64,000 bases of DNA from Phycisphaerales bacterium (GTDB taxonomy: Bacteria; Planctomycetota; Phycisphaerae; Phycisphaerales; SM1A02): positions 62,001-126,000 of the forward strand of contig JASMKH010000001.1 of the NCBI GenBank assembly GCA_030749435.1, in the 5' to 3' direction. Both the position numbers and the translations under genes were made by a program. Below, in pieces: positions 20,320 through 28,358 of this stretch (position 1 is its first letter; each line of letters begins with the position of its first letter). Under the pieces are notes generated by a model that was not told where the DNA came from, searched no databases, and worked only from the letters and a program-made list of their open reading frames with translations.

Positions 20320-20802
20320 ATGGAACTTCGATTGGGGCATCTTCTGGTACGCAAGGGTCTTCTGGAGTCCGATCAGGTGGATCGCGTGCTTCGCGAACAG
20401 GACCGGACCGGCGAGCCGTTTGGCGCCATGTGCGAACGGCTCTTCGGTGTGGATCCGAAGGACGTCGAACAGGCGTGGGCCGATCAGTATGCGAGTTTGA
20501 CGCAGACGATCCTGCTTCGTGACGAGCCTCTGGATGCCATCGCGTTGGCACGCTTGAGCAGGCGGCAGGCATGGCAGTTCGGCGCCCTTCCGATGCGATG
20601 GGACGGTGGCGAGTTGATGGTTGCCACGACGCCTGATCTGCTGGTTCGAGCGCACCGCTTCGTCAGTCGGACGATCGAATCGCCGGTCTTCTTCGTGATG
20701 ACTTCCCGAGAGGATCTGGCGGCGGCGCTGCAGCGGGTCTATCCGCTGCCCGGGGGCGTGCTGCCTTCGGGCAGTTCGGGTACCGAGCGATCGGCTGCCT
20801 AG
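20320..20802 (+). CDS. Stand-alone GspE/PilB N-terminal (MshEN-like) domain protein
   Basis: 160 residues with only the N-terminal domain found on type II secretion and type IV pilus ATPases; no Walker motifs. It starts MELRLGHLLVRKGLLESDQV at ATG 20320 (an ATG at 20281 is also in frame). Two consecutive 24-residue blocks, RLGHLLVRKG...VLREQ and FGAMCERLFG...AWADQ, match the tandem MshEN pattern known to bind cyclic di-GMP, though the second begins with F rather than L and has a D insertion. Possibly a free-standing c-di-GMP sensor or adaptor for pilus/secretion machinery. Divergent from the MMPL gene. Confidence 0.75.
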   Translation: MELRLGHLLVRKGLLESDQVDRVLREQDRTGEPFGAMCERLFGVDPKDVEQAWADQYASLTQTILLRDEPLDAIALARLSRRQAWQFGALPMRWDGGELMVATTPDLLVRAHRFVSRTIESPVFFVMTSREDLAAALQRVYPLPGGVLPSGSSGTERSAA

Positions 20803-20924
20803 CAACCACGCTGGTGAACGTCGCTTCGATCCCACTGCCCCGACCATGTCTTGCCATGTCTTGGCAGGGGCAATCGGCGTGCGGATTCCGGCGGGCATCC
20901 GGGCTGAGCGATTCGGAGGCCGGG

Positions 20925-20953
20925 TTGCTGCCGGAGGGGAATCCGAATACGCT
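20925..20953 (+). promoter_or_regulatory. Promoter of tRNA-Phe
   Basis: TTGCTG (20925-20930) and TACGCT (20948-20953) with a 17-nt spacer; the -10 ends 11 nt before the mature tRNA. It has the same TTGC-G / TAC-CT form as the rpoB promoter. Confidence 0.6.
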
Positions 20954-20964
20954 GCCGGGCCTCA

Positions 20965-21037
20965 GGCGAGGTAGCTCAGTTGGTAGAGCACGGCATTGAA
21001 AATGCCGGTGTCCCCGGTTCAAGTCCGGGTCTCGCCA
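20965..21037 (+). tRNA. tRNA-Phe (anticodon GAA)
   Basis: 73-nt cloverleaf. Acceptor GGCGAGG pairs with TCTCGCC (last pair G-T), discriminator A. D-arm GCTCAGTTGGTAGAGC. Anticodon stem CGGCA/TGCCG around TTGAAAA gives GAA. T-arm CCCGG-TTCAAGT-CCGGG. CCA is not encoded. Confidence 0.97.
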
Positions 21038-21097
21038 TTCTCAGCAACGTCCGCAGGGCGGTGCAGTCACTTGAGCGGCTCCCCGGGCCCACTGCGG

Positions 21098-21889
21098 TCA
21101 TCCGCTGTGCCCCGCCCCACGCCATCCAAGCAGATCCTCCCGGACATCCTGCAGTGCCGGGAAGGACGCCCGCCAGGCCCGAAGCGAGTCAACATCCAGT
21201 TCCGCGGTCAACACCGTTGGCTGGTCACCGCCTTCGGCCAGCACGATGCCCTGCGGGTCGATGATCAACGATCCGCCCGCGTAGCGAAACGTCGGATCGG
21301 ACCCGGTGCGGTTACATCCGATGACGACGGCCTGATTTTCAATCGCACGCGCTTGAAGCAGCGCTCGCCAGTGGTCCGACCGCTGCTGCGGCCAGTTGGC
21401 GATGACCGTGAACACTTCGGCTCCCATCCGCATCCCGACCCGAAACGCTTCAGGGAACCGCAGGTCATAGCAGGTCAAGGGGCACAGCAGCGTTTGGGCC
21501 ACATCGAAGACGCGGACACGATCGCCCGGCGAATAGGGGCTGCCGCTGATCCCGAGGGTGAACGGGTGCATTTTCTCGGCGAGGCCGATGACCTCGCCGT
21601 TGGGGCCGATCAGCCCGGACACATTGCGTCCGCGGCCGTCGGCGCCCAGCACGGGCCAGCCGTGAACGATCCAGCATCGCCATTGTGCAGCAAGGCTGCT
21701 CGCCCAGGCTTCGGATCGTTCGTCGACGATCCGGTCGAGGGCGAAACTGAATCCGACGTCCGCCATTTCGGGAAGGACGATCAGATCGCCCGCCTCGGGT
21801 TGCGAATCGTCCAGAAGTCGCTCGATCTGCAGATGGTTGGCGTCCTTGTTCTCCCAGACGATGTCGAACTGGACGCAGTGGATTCGCAT
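21098..21889 (-). CDS. Carbon-nitrogen hydrolase (omega-amidase / Nit2-like)
   Basis: Nitrilase-superfamily amidase of 263 residues; closest in appearance to omega-amidases that hydrolyse alpha-ketoglutaramate or alpha-ketosuccinamate. Starts MRIHCVQFDIVWENKDAN at ATG 21889; the upstream part of the frame overlaps the tRNA gene. The Glu-Lys-Cys triad is visible: VLPEMADVGF (near 40), AEKMHPF (near 105), LTCYDLRFPE (near 138). Cytoplasmic. The start lies 11 nt downstream of the tRNA-His 3' end on the same strand, so both probably share the tRNA promoter and the mRNA 5' end may be produced by tRNA processing. Confidence 0.9.
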   Translation of the reverse strand: MRIHCVQFDIVWENKDANHLQIERLLDDSQPEAGDLIVLPEMADVGFSFALDRIVDERSEAWASSLAAQWRCWIVHGWPVLGADGRGRNVSGLIGPNGEVIGLAEKMHPFTLGISGSPYSPGDRVRVFDVAQTLLCPLTCYDLRFPEAFRVGMRMGAEVFTVIANWPQQRSDHWRALLQARAIENQAVVIGCNRTGSDPTFRYAGGSLIIDPQGIVLAEGGDQPTVLTAELDVDSLRAWRASFPALQDVREDLLGWRGAGHSG

Positions 21890-21900
21890 GGCCTGAAAAG

Positions 21901-21973
21901 GGCGACCGACGGGATTTGAACCCGCGACATCCTGGACCACAACCAGGTGCTCTACCCCTGAGCTACGGTCGCC
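21901..21973 (-). tRNA. tRNA-His (anticodon GTG)
   Basis: 73 nt including the histidine-specific extra G at position -1 (21973), paired with C73 (21901). Acceptor GCGACCG/CGGTCGC. Anticodon stem CCTGG/CCAGG around TTGTGGT gives GTG. T-arm GCGGG-TTCAAAT-CCCGT. No encoded CCA. Confidence 0.97.
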
Positions 21974-21986
21974 ACTGCAGCCCGGC

Positions 21987-22015
21987 AGGGTACCCGGAGC
22001 CGGGCGGATCAGCCA
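21987..22015 (-). promoter_or_regulatory. Promoter of tRNA-His (and probably the nitrilase gene)
   Basis: On the minus strand TGGCTG (22010-22015) and TACCCT (21987-21992), spaced by 17 nt; the -10 ends 13 nt before the mature tRNA. Confidence 0.5.
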
Positions 22016-22058
22016 CATTGGGGCATGTCTTTTTCAGACGTGGGAGTCCATGGTTCGA

Positions 22059-22064
22059 TACAAT
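22059..22064 (+). promoter_or_regulatory. Probable -10 element for pckA
   Basis: TACAAT, one mismatch from TATAAT, about 66 nt before the pckA start. No good -35 at 16-18 nt. Confidence 0.4.
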
Positions 22065-22129
22065 CTCCTCCTTTGCTTCGTTACGGCCATGAGGCCGAAT
22101 GGAGCATTCCATGAGACTGGAGCCGAGGC

Positions 22130-23707
22130 ATGACGACCGCCACGACAACGTCGCTTGAGTTCTCCACAACGGTCCATTCGAACAAGCCTGCCGCCTGGTT
22201 GATCGAAGAGGCCCTTCGTCGAGGCGAAGGCGTGCTCGCCGCCAACGGCGCGCTTGCAGTGGACACGGGCGAACGAACGGGTCGAAGTCCTAAGGACAAG
22301 TTTCTGGAAGACGCTCCGGGAATCCACGACACCATCGACTGGGGCAGCGTGAATCGTCCGATCACGCCCGATCGATTCGCCGAGTTGGAGAAGCGGGCGC
22401 GGCAGCATCTTGAGTCGCGGGACACGCTCTACAGATTCGACGGATACTGCGGGGCCGATCCGACGCACCGCCTCAAAGTGAGCGTCGTGACCGAACTGGC
22501 GTGGCACTGTCAGTTTGCTTCAACCCTGTTCATCAAGGCCGACTCGGCCGATCTGGAGGCGTTCGACGCCGACTGGACCATTCTCAATGCTGCGACATGC
22601 ATGGTTGATGACTGGGAGGCGATGGGACTCAACGGCCCGGTCGCCATCGTCCAGTCTCTCGAGCAGAAGAAGGTCATCATTCTCGGTACCGAGTATGCGG
22701 GCGAAATGAAGAAGTCGATCTTCTACGCCATGAACTACGACATGCCTGACGCGGGCGTGTTTCCGATGCACTGTTCGGCCAACGTGGCTGAGGATGACCC
22801 CTCCAATGTGGCACTCTTCTTCGGGCTCTCGGGAACAGGCAAGACCACACTTTCGGCCGATCCGGACCGCCCGCTCATCGGCGATGACGAGCATGGCTGG
22901 TCCGATAGCGGCGTATTCAACTTCGAAGGTGGTTGCTACGCGAAGTGCATCAAACTCTCTGAAGAGGGCGAGCCTCAGATCTGGAACGCGATTCGATTCG
23001 GCTCGGTGCTTGAGAACACGGTGATCGACGAAGACAGTCGGGTTCCCGACTACGACCGATCAGACATAACCGAAAACACGCGGGTCACGTATCCGGTGGA
23101 GTACATCCCGGGTGCGCGCATTCCCTCGGTCGGAGCGCATCCCCGGAATGTCATCTTTCTGACCGCTGATGCATTCGGCGTGCTCCCCCCGGTGGCGTTG
23201 CTGACCCGCGAGCAGGCGATGTACTACTTCGTGAACGGCTATACATCGAAACTGGCCGGTACCGAGGCCGGTGTGACCGAGCCGGTCCCGAACTTCAGTC
23301 CGTGCTTCGGGGGGCCATTCCTGCCGCGACCACCCATGGTGTATGCCGAGTGGCTCGACAAGCGGGTGCAGTCCCACGACGCCAACGTCTGGCTGCTCAA
23401 TACTGGGTGGACCGGCGGGGCGTACGGTACGGGCGATCGGTTCAAACTCGCATGGACCAGGGCGTTTGTGACGGCGATTCTCGACGGCTCGCTGAAGAAC
23501 GCCACGTGGACTCCGGATCCGGTTTTCGGACTTCAAACGCCGGATGCATGCCCGGGCGTGCCGTCCGAGGTGCTGACCGCCCGAAGCACGTGGGCGGACG
23601 CGGAAGCCTACGACCGGGCGGCGGCTGATCTGGCAGGGCGATTCAGGGCGAACGACGCCGCCTACGACCTCTCCGAGGCCGTGCGAGGGGCCGGTCCCAA
23701 CGCCTGA
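22130..23707 (+). CDS. pckA: Phosphoenolpyruvate carboxykinase (ATP)
   Basis: Converts oxaloacetate and ATP to PEP, CO2 and ADP, the first committed step of gluconeogenesis. 525 residues, normal for the ATP-dependent class. ATG 22130 with GGAG seven bases upstream. Substrate-binding RTGRSPKDKF is near residue 47, the kinase-1a P-loop GLSGTGKTTLS near 232, kinase-2 LIGDDEHGW near 250, and ENTRVTYPVEYIPGA with the adenine-binding region follows. Cytoplasmic, monocistronic in appearance. Confidence 0.97.
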   Translation: MTTATTTSLEFSTTVHSNKPAAWLIEEALRRGEGVLAANGALAVDTGERTGRSPKDKFLEDAPGIHDTIDWGSVNRPITPDRFAELEKRARQHLESRDTLYRFDGYCGADPTHRLKVSVVTELAWHCQFASTLFIKADSADLEAFDADWTILNAATCMVDDWEAMGLNGPVAIVQSLEQKKVIILGTEYAGEMKKSIFYAMNYDMPDAGVFPMHCSANVAEDDPSNVALFFGLSGTGKTTLSADPDRPLIGDDEHGWSDSGVFNFEGGCYAKCIKLSEEGEPQIWNAIRFGSVLENTVIDEDSRVPDYDRSDITENTRVTYPVEYIPGARIPSVGAHPRNVIFLTADAFGVLPPVALLTREQAMYYFVNGYTSKLAGTEAGVTEPVPNFSPCFGGPFLPRPPMVYAEWLDKRVQSHDANVWLLNTGWTGGAYGTGDRFKLAWTRAFVTAILDGSLKNATWTPDPVFGLQTPDACPGVPSEVLTARSTWADAEAYDRAAADLAGRFRANDAAYDLSEAVRGAGPNA

Positions 23708-23947
23708 AGCCATCGACCCGGCGGGTGTTGGATCTGCCGCGCACCACAGCACCTGCACGCGAGCGGAGTTGTAATCCACTGGGGCACAATGGGATGAATC
23801 GGCCGTCAGGTCGTTGGAGGGGGCCTTTCACGATTATCGCGAAGGGGGGGGATATTCCAATTATCTTCAAAATGAGGGTTCTCGGCACGGTTCTCGAAAG
23901 ATGCCAAAGGCCTGGTGAACTGTCCCCTTGAACGAACCGATGCAGGT

Positions 23948-23969
23948 TGCGGGACATATCGATCCCGCA
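23948..23969 (+). other. Hairpin upstream of the HTH-receiver gene
   Basis: TGCGGGA and TCCCGCA form a perfect 7-bp stem with an 8-nt loop, ending 27 nt before the ATG at 23997. It could be an operator or an RNA structure near the ribosome binding region. The rest of 23708-23996 holds an AT-richer patch (about 23850-23875) that could contain the promoter. Confidence 0.4.
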
Positions 23970-23996
23970 CAAAGCTGACACGAGGACCTCAAACCA

Positions 23997-24575
23997 ATGA
24001 CGATGTTCGACAAAGATGTATTCACCACCGGCGAAGTTGCCAAGATCTGCAATGTGGCCGCCCGAACCGTGAGCAAGTGGTTCGACTCCGGGCAATTGCA
24101 GGGATACAGGATTCCCGGCTCCAAGGACCGCCGGATACCGGTCGCCAGCCTCATGCAGTTCATGAAGGCCCATGGGATCCCGCTGGACGGACTGATGTCC
24201 GGATCGACCAGAGTGTTGATCTGTGACTCGGACGACAGTGTGTGCGAAGCACTCAGCACCGTGTTGAAGCAGGAAACCAACTACGAAGTGCACACCAGCA
24301 GCGACCTCTTTTCGATGGGGCTTGAGTGTGAACGATTCCGTCCGCACGTGCTCTTGATAGACGTCAACGTGCCGAACTTCGATGCGTCCAAGTTCATGGA
24401 GTCCGTTCGCTGCGTCGACGATCTCAGCGCCATGCGGGTCATTGCGATCAGCGGCAGTCTGACGGACGGCCAGGCAGCCTCATTGGAGCGGAACGGTTTC
24501 GATGGGACGCTCCGAAAGCCTTTCACCGTTCGCCAGGTCATTGACTGTGTCGAGACGGCATCCTCCTTCGTCTGA
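23997..24575 (+). CDS. Helix-turn-helix (excisionase/MerR-type) plus receiver-domain protein
   Basis: 192 residues. Residues about 8-60 form an excisionase-like winged HTH (FTTGEVAKICNVAARTVSKW, then GYRIPGSKDRRIP). Residues about 70-190 form a receiver domain with the acidic pocket (CDSDDS), phospho-acceptor aspartate (LLIDVNVPNFD), conserved serine (AISGS) and lysine (LRKPF). DNA-binding domain before receiver is the reverse of the usual response-regulator order. ATG 23997 with GAGG about 12 nt upstream. No histidine kinase gene nearby. Followed by a strong terminator, so it is probably its own transcription unit. Confidence 0.85.
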   Translation: MTMFDKDVFTTGEVAKICNVAARTVSKWFDSGQLQGYRIPGSKDRRIPVASLMQFMKAHGIPLDGLMSGSTRVLICDSDDSVCEALSTVLKQETNYEVHTSSDLFSMGLECERFRPHVLLIDVNVPNFDASKFMESVRCVDDLSAMRVIAISGSLTDGQAASLERNGFDGTLRKPFTVRQVIDCVETASSFV

Positions 24576-24602
24576 CCCGCAGTCGTCACCACTTTGACTT
24601 CT

Positions 24603-24637
24603 CCGCAGGAGCCCCGTGGGCTCCTGCGGTGTTTTTG
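24603..24637 (+). terminator. Intrinsic terminator after the HTH-receiver gene
   Basis: Perfect 12-bp stem CCGCAGGAGCCC / GGGCTCCTGCGG with a 3-nt loop, followed by TGTTTTTG. Strongest terminator in the window; it lies 28-62 nt downstream of the stop. Confidence 0.9.
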
Positions 24638-24648
24638 TCCCGGATGGC

Positions 24649-24654
24649 TACCAT
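24649..24654 (+). promoter_or_regulatory. -10 element of nadE, leaderless arrangement
   Basis: TACCAT lies six bases before the GTG start of nadE, so the transcript would begin at or within one or two bases of the start codon. No Shine-Dalgarno sequence is visible and no clear -35. Confidence 0.45.
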
Positions 24655-24660
24655 GCGCCC

Positions 24661-26322
24661 GTGCGAATCGCCGTCCCCAGATTTGATCCAACGGTGGGCG
24701 ACATCGTCGGCAACGGTCGGTTGATCGTTGAAGCCGCCGAGTCTGCGGTGGCCGCTGGCGCCCACATGCTGCTGCTGCCGGAGCTGGCCTTGTCGGGCTA
24801 TCCGCCGAGAGACCTGCTCCTTCGTGGCGACTTCGTTGCTGCATGCGAGGCGGAGATCGACCGCCTGATGCTGCAGTTGCCCTCGGAACTGCTGGTTCTG
24901 GCAGGGACTCCGACCCGCGGCGCTGGCGGGGTGCTTCACAACTCGGTCGTCGCGCTGCGCGACGGGAATCGAGTTGGAATCTGTCACAAGCGGCTGATGC
25001 CCGACTACGACGTCTTCGATGAGGATCGCTGGTTTACGCCGGGTGGCACGTCGACCATCGTCGACCATCGCGGGCAACGGATCGGGCTGCTCGTGTGCGA
25101 AGATCTGTGGCAGGGCGACGACGCGGAGGTGTCCACGTATTGGCCGTGTGACCCGGTTGCCGATCTGGCGGTGGCAGGGTGCGATGCAGTCTTGGCGGCA
25201 TCGGCCAGCCCGTTTGTGGCAGGCAAGTCGGTTCGGCAGGTGCAGCGGGTGCGGGATGTCGCTCGACAACTCGGCGTTGACGTCGTGTCGGTCAATCAGG
25301 CTGGTGCGAATGACGATCTGGTGTTCGGCGGTGATGTCATTCATGCCGGCCCCGACGGCGAGTTGCGGAAGGGCCGTCTCTCGTTCTGCGCCCGCGATCC
25401 GGAACTGGTCGTGCAACTCGGCGCGGCACCGATGGAGCCGGAGCCGACGTGGGGGGATGACTTCGACCGGGCCTTTGCGCTGCGAGAGGCGATCCGCGGG
25501 TATGCCAGCAAGACCGGGTCGGCTGGCGTCCTGATCGGGCTGAGCGGCGGCATCGACTCGGCGCTCACAGCGACGCTGGCGGTGGCGGCGGTGGGTTCCG
25601 AGCGAGTGCGCGGCGTGTCGATGCCTTCACGGTACTCCGCGGACGCCAGCCTCCGTGATGCGCAGTTGCTCTGCGAATCGCTCGGGATGGCGCCGCCCGA
25701 TGTCGTCGAGATCGAACCAGTGCACCACGCCATTCGCGACACACTGCAGAGCGCGGGCAGATCGGTTGTGGATGGAGACCTGGTCGACCAGAATCTGCAG
25801 GCGAGGATCCGCGGGCAGATTCTCATGGCCATGTCGAACGAACTTGGTTGGCTGGTTCTGCCAACAGGGAACAAGTCCGAGTTGGCTGTTGGATACGCCA
25901 CGCTCTATGGAGACATGTGTGGTGCGCTTGCAGTCCTCGGTGACGTTCGCAAGACGCAGGTGCAGGCGATGGCCGTGGCGATCAACGGCGCACCCGAGCG
26001 GCTGGGACTGTCACGACCGCCGATTCCGATCGGCACCATCGACCGGCCACCGACAGCGGAGTTGGCGCCCGATCAGTGTGACCAGGACAGCTTGCCGGCG
26101 TATGAAGTGCTTGACGCCATCATCGAGCACATCGTCGACCACGATCGCTCGGTCGCCGAAACTGTCGCCGCAACCGGGCTCGAGGCGGAGTTCGTTGCCT
26201 CATGGGCACGCCGAATCGATCGCAATGCGTTCAAGCGATGGCAGGCGGCCATCATTCCGAAGGTGTCGCGGAGGGCATTCGGGAGAGGCCGCCGCTGGCC
26301 GCTTGTGGCCCGGATGCCGTGA
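24661..26322 (+). CDS. nadE: Glutamine-dependent NAD+ synthetase
   Basis: Final step of NAD biosynthesis: amidates deamido-NAD using ammonia released from glutamine. 553 residues with two domains. The N-terminal carbon-nitrogen hydrolase (glutaminase) has Glu in LLPELALSGYPPRD, Lys in CHKRLMPDYDVF and Cys in LLVCEDLWQ. The C-terminal synthetase has the PP-loop GLSGGIDSALT near residue 293 and PTGNKSELAVGY. GTG 24661 (MRIAVPRFDPTVGD) is chosen because the longer frame starts inside the upstream terminator stem. Confidence 0.95.
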   Translation: MRIAVPRFDPTVGDIVGNGRLIVEAAESAVAAGAHMLLLPELALSGYPPRDLLLRGDFVAACEAEIDRLMLQLPSELLVLAGTPTRGAGGVLHNSVVALRDGNRVGICHKRLMPDYDVFDEDRWFTPGGTSTIVDHRGQRIGLLVCEDLWQGDDAEVSTYWPCDPVADLAVAGCDAVLAASASPFVAGKSVRQVQRVRDVARQLGVDVVSVNQAGANDDLVFGGDVIHAGPDGELRKGRLSFCARDPELVVQLGAAPMEPEPTWGDDFDRAFALREAIRGYASKTGSAGVLIGLSGGIDSALTATLAVAAVGSERVRGVSMPSRYSADASLRDAQLLCESLGMAPPDVVEIEPVHHAIRDTLQSAGRSVVDGDLVDQNLQARIRGQILMAMSNELGWLVLPTGNKSELAVGYATLYGDMCGALAVLGDVRKTQVQAMAVAINGAPERLGLSRPPIPIGTIDRPPTAELAPDQCDQDSLPAYEVLDAIIEHIVDHDRSVAETVAATGLEAEFVASWARRIDRNAFKRWQAAIIPKVSRRAFGRGRRWPLVARMP

Positions 26323-26339
26323 GGCCGCTGCCTCGGGAG

Positions 26340-26345
26340 TAGGAT
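26340..26345 (+). promoter_or_regulatory. -10 element of mutL, leaderless arrangement
   Basis: TAGGAT lies six bases before the mutL ATG at 26352, in the short gap after nadE. No -35 match. Confidence 0.4.
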
Positions 26346-26351
26346 GGCCGC

Positions 26352-28085
26352 ATGACCATTCGCCCCTTGCCACCAGTCGTCGTCAATCAGATTGCCGCAG
26401 GCGAAGTGGTCGAGCGACCCGCAAGCGTCGTCAAGGAAGTCGTTGAGAACGCGTTGGACGCTGGCGCAACGCACATCGAAGTGCTCGTTGAAGGTGGCGG
26501 CGTTGACTTGATGGAGGTCATCGATGACGGGTGTGGCATTCCGCGAGCGGAATTGCCGCTTGCCATCGCATCACACGCCACCAGCAAGGTCTCGGCGCTC
26601 GATGATCTTGAGCACATTGCGACCATGGGATTCCGAGGCGAGGCGCTCGCGTCCATCGGCGCTGTGGCGCGGCTCGAGGTTCGCAGCCGTGTTCGTGCGG
26701 AGGATGCTGGTGGCGTGATCGTGGTCGATCACGGTGCAGTGGAGGCAGCCCAGCCTGCGGCCTGCCCGCCCGGAACTCGAGTCAAGATCACCAACCTGTT
26801 CGGTCGCGTGCCAGCACGCCGGAAGTTCCTGAAGTCCGCTCAGGCGGAGACGACGCGCATTCGGCGGGTCGTGCGTGATCTTGCGGCCGCCAATCCCGGT
26901 GTCGGGTTTCGTCTGGCATCGGGCGGCCGAACGCTGTTGGAGTTCCCGGCCGCGGATGCCACGACACGGATCCACGCCATCCTTGGCAAGGATGCTTCGG
27001 ATCAGATGTTCGAGGTCGACCTGAGCCGGGACGGTGTGTCCGTCTGGGGTCTTGCGGGACGTCCGGATCTGGCGCGGCCGACTGCGCAGCACCAGATTCT
27101 CTGCCTCAACGGGCGACCAATCACCGACCGAAGCCTCCGCTTCGCGATTCGAGAAGCGTATCGGGGCCTCATCGAACCGAGCCGGCATCCCACGGCGGCA
27201 CTCTTTCTGGGCGTGCCACCGAGTCGAGTGGACGTCAACGTGCACCCGGCGAAGACCGAGGTTCGATTCAGAGACGACCGGCTCGTGTTCTCGGTACTCA
27301 AGCGGGGACTGGAGCAGGCACTTTTGCAGGCGGACATTGTCCCGCCGCTCAGGATGCCTGCGGCGGACTCACCGCGGGTGGGGGGGACGAACCGGCCACT
27401 CTTCGGACGCGGCGAGCAGCGGGCGAGCGCCGGATTCGTCGCTGAGCAGGCACGTGAAGCGATGACGGCAGCGGCTCCGCCGCCAGAACGCGTCTCGGTC
27501 GTCGACGCGGCTCGCCCAGCCATTCAGGTTCACCGCATGTTTCTGGTGACCGAGGATGCCGAAGGCATGGTGATCATCGACCAGCACGCGCTGCACGAGC
27601 GGGTCATGTTCGAACGCCTGCTGGAGCGGATCGAGTCGGCCAACCTTCCCTCCCAGAGGCTGCTCGTTCCCGACCTGGTCGACGCCTCTGCGGACGCGAT
27701 GGAGGCGTTGGAGTCGCTCCGCCCAATGCTGGAACGGCTCGGCTTCGACGTGGCGCCAAGCGGGCCGGGCGTGCTGGGCATTCACGCAGTGCCGTCGCTG
27801 CTGGCAGAGCGCGGCGTTGAGATCGGCCCCTTCATGACCGATCTGCTTGACCGAGCAGCGGACCTTCGAGCCGCTGCGGATGCAGAAACCGCGCTGCGAG
27901 ATGTACTCGACATGATGGCTTGCAAGGCCGCGATCAAGGCCGGGGACTCGCTCACCGACCGAGAACTCGCCGACCTGCTGTCGATGCGGGAGAAGGTGGA
28001 GCGGTCGAGCAACTGCCCTCATGGCAGACCGACGTCGCTCAGACTCTCCATCGAGGAGTTGGAGCGCAGGTTCGGTCGGCGATAG
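26352..28085 (+). CDS. mutL: DNA mismatch repair protein MutL
   Basis: GHKL ATPase that links MutS mismatch recognition to downstream repair. 577 residues. N-terminal ATPase motifs are intact: IAAGEVVERPASVVKEVVEN (residues about 14-33), DDGCGIPRAEL, GFRGEALASI, and the late motif VHPAKTEVRF near 300. A variable linker with Ala/Pro leads to the C-terminal dimerisation domain (IIDQHALHERVMFERLL near 410, then ACKAAIKAGD). The zinc/endonuclease motif DQHAxxERxxYE is seen as DQHALHERVMFE, so a nicking activity is possible but not certain. Follows nadE after 29 nt. Confidence 0.96.
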   Translation: MTIRPLPPVVVNQIAAGEVVERPASVVKEVVENALDAGATHIEVLVEGGGVDLMEVIDDGCGIPRAELPLAIASHATSKVSALDDLEHIATMGFRGEALASIGAVARLEVRSRVRAEDAGGVIVVDHGAVEAAQPAACPPGTRVKITNLFGRVPARRKFLKSAQAETTRIRRVVRDLAAANPGVGFRLASGGRTLLEFPAADATTRIHAILGKDASDQMFEVDLSRDGVSVWGLAGRPDLARPTAQHQILCLNGRPITDRSLRFAIREAYRGLIEPSRHPTAALFLGVPPSRVDVNVHPAKTEVRFRDDRLVFSVLKRGLEQALLQADIVPPLRMPAADSPRVGGTNRPLFGRGEQRASAGFVAEQAREAMTAAAPPPERVSVVDAARPAIQVHRMFLVTEDAEGMVIIDQHALHERVMFERLLERIESANLPSQRLLVPDLVDASADAMEALESLRPMLERLGFDVAPSGPGVLGIHAVPSLLAERGVEIGPFMTDLLDRAADLRAAADAETALRDVLDMMACKAAIKAGDSLTDRELADLLSMREKVERSSNCPHGRPTSLRLSIEELERRFGRR

Positions 28086-28094
28086 GGGGGTGGG

Positions 28095-28358
28095 TCAGCC
28101 GCCGCTGACGGGTGGAATGACGGCGATGACGTCGTCCGGCTTGATCATCCGGGTCGGTGGGGCGTAGGCGTTGTTGACCGCGATCGCCAGGGAACCGCTC
28201 ATGTCCCGCACCGCTGGGTGGCGATCCGACACCGCGGCCAGCGCCGCTTGGACAGTGGCACCGCGCGGGATATCGATCGTCTCTTCTCGAGCACCAATTC
28301 GCTCAGCCAGCACCGCGAAGTACTGCACGGTGACGGTGATGGTGGCTTCGTCGGTCAT
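28095..28358 (-). CDS. moaD: Molybdopterin synthase sulfur carrier subunit (MoaD/ThiS family)
   Basis: Small ubiquitin-like protein, 87 residues, ending VIPPVSGG; the terminal Gly-Gly is adenylated and thiocarboxylated to supply sulfur to cyclic pyranopterin monophosphate. Starts MTDEATITVTVQYFAVLAER at ATG 28358, which overlaps the moeA stop (ATGA). Pairing with moeA supports MoaD over ThiS. The partner moaE is not in the window. Its 3' end faces mutL across a 9-nt gap. Confidence 0.9.
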   Translation of the reverse strand: MTDEATITVTVQYFAVLAERIGAREETIDIPRGATVQAALAAVSDRHPAVRDMSGSLAIAVNNAYAPPTRMIKPDDVIAVIPPVSGG

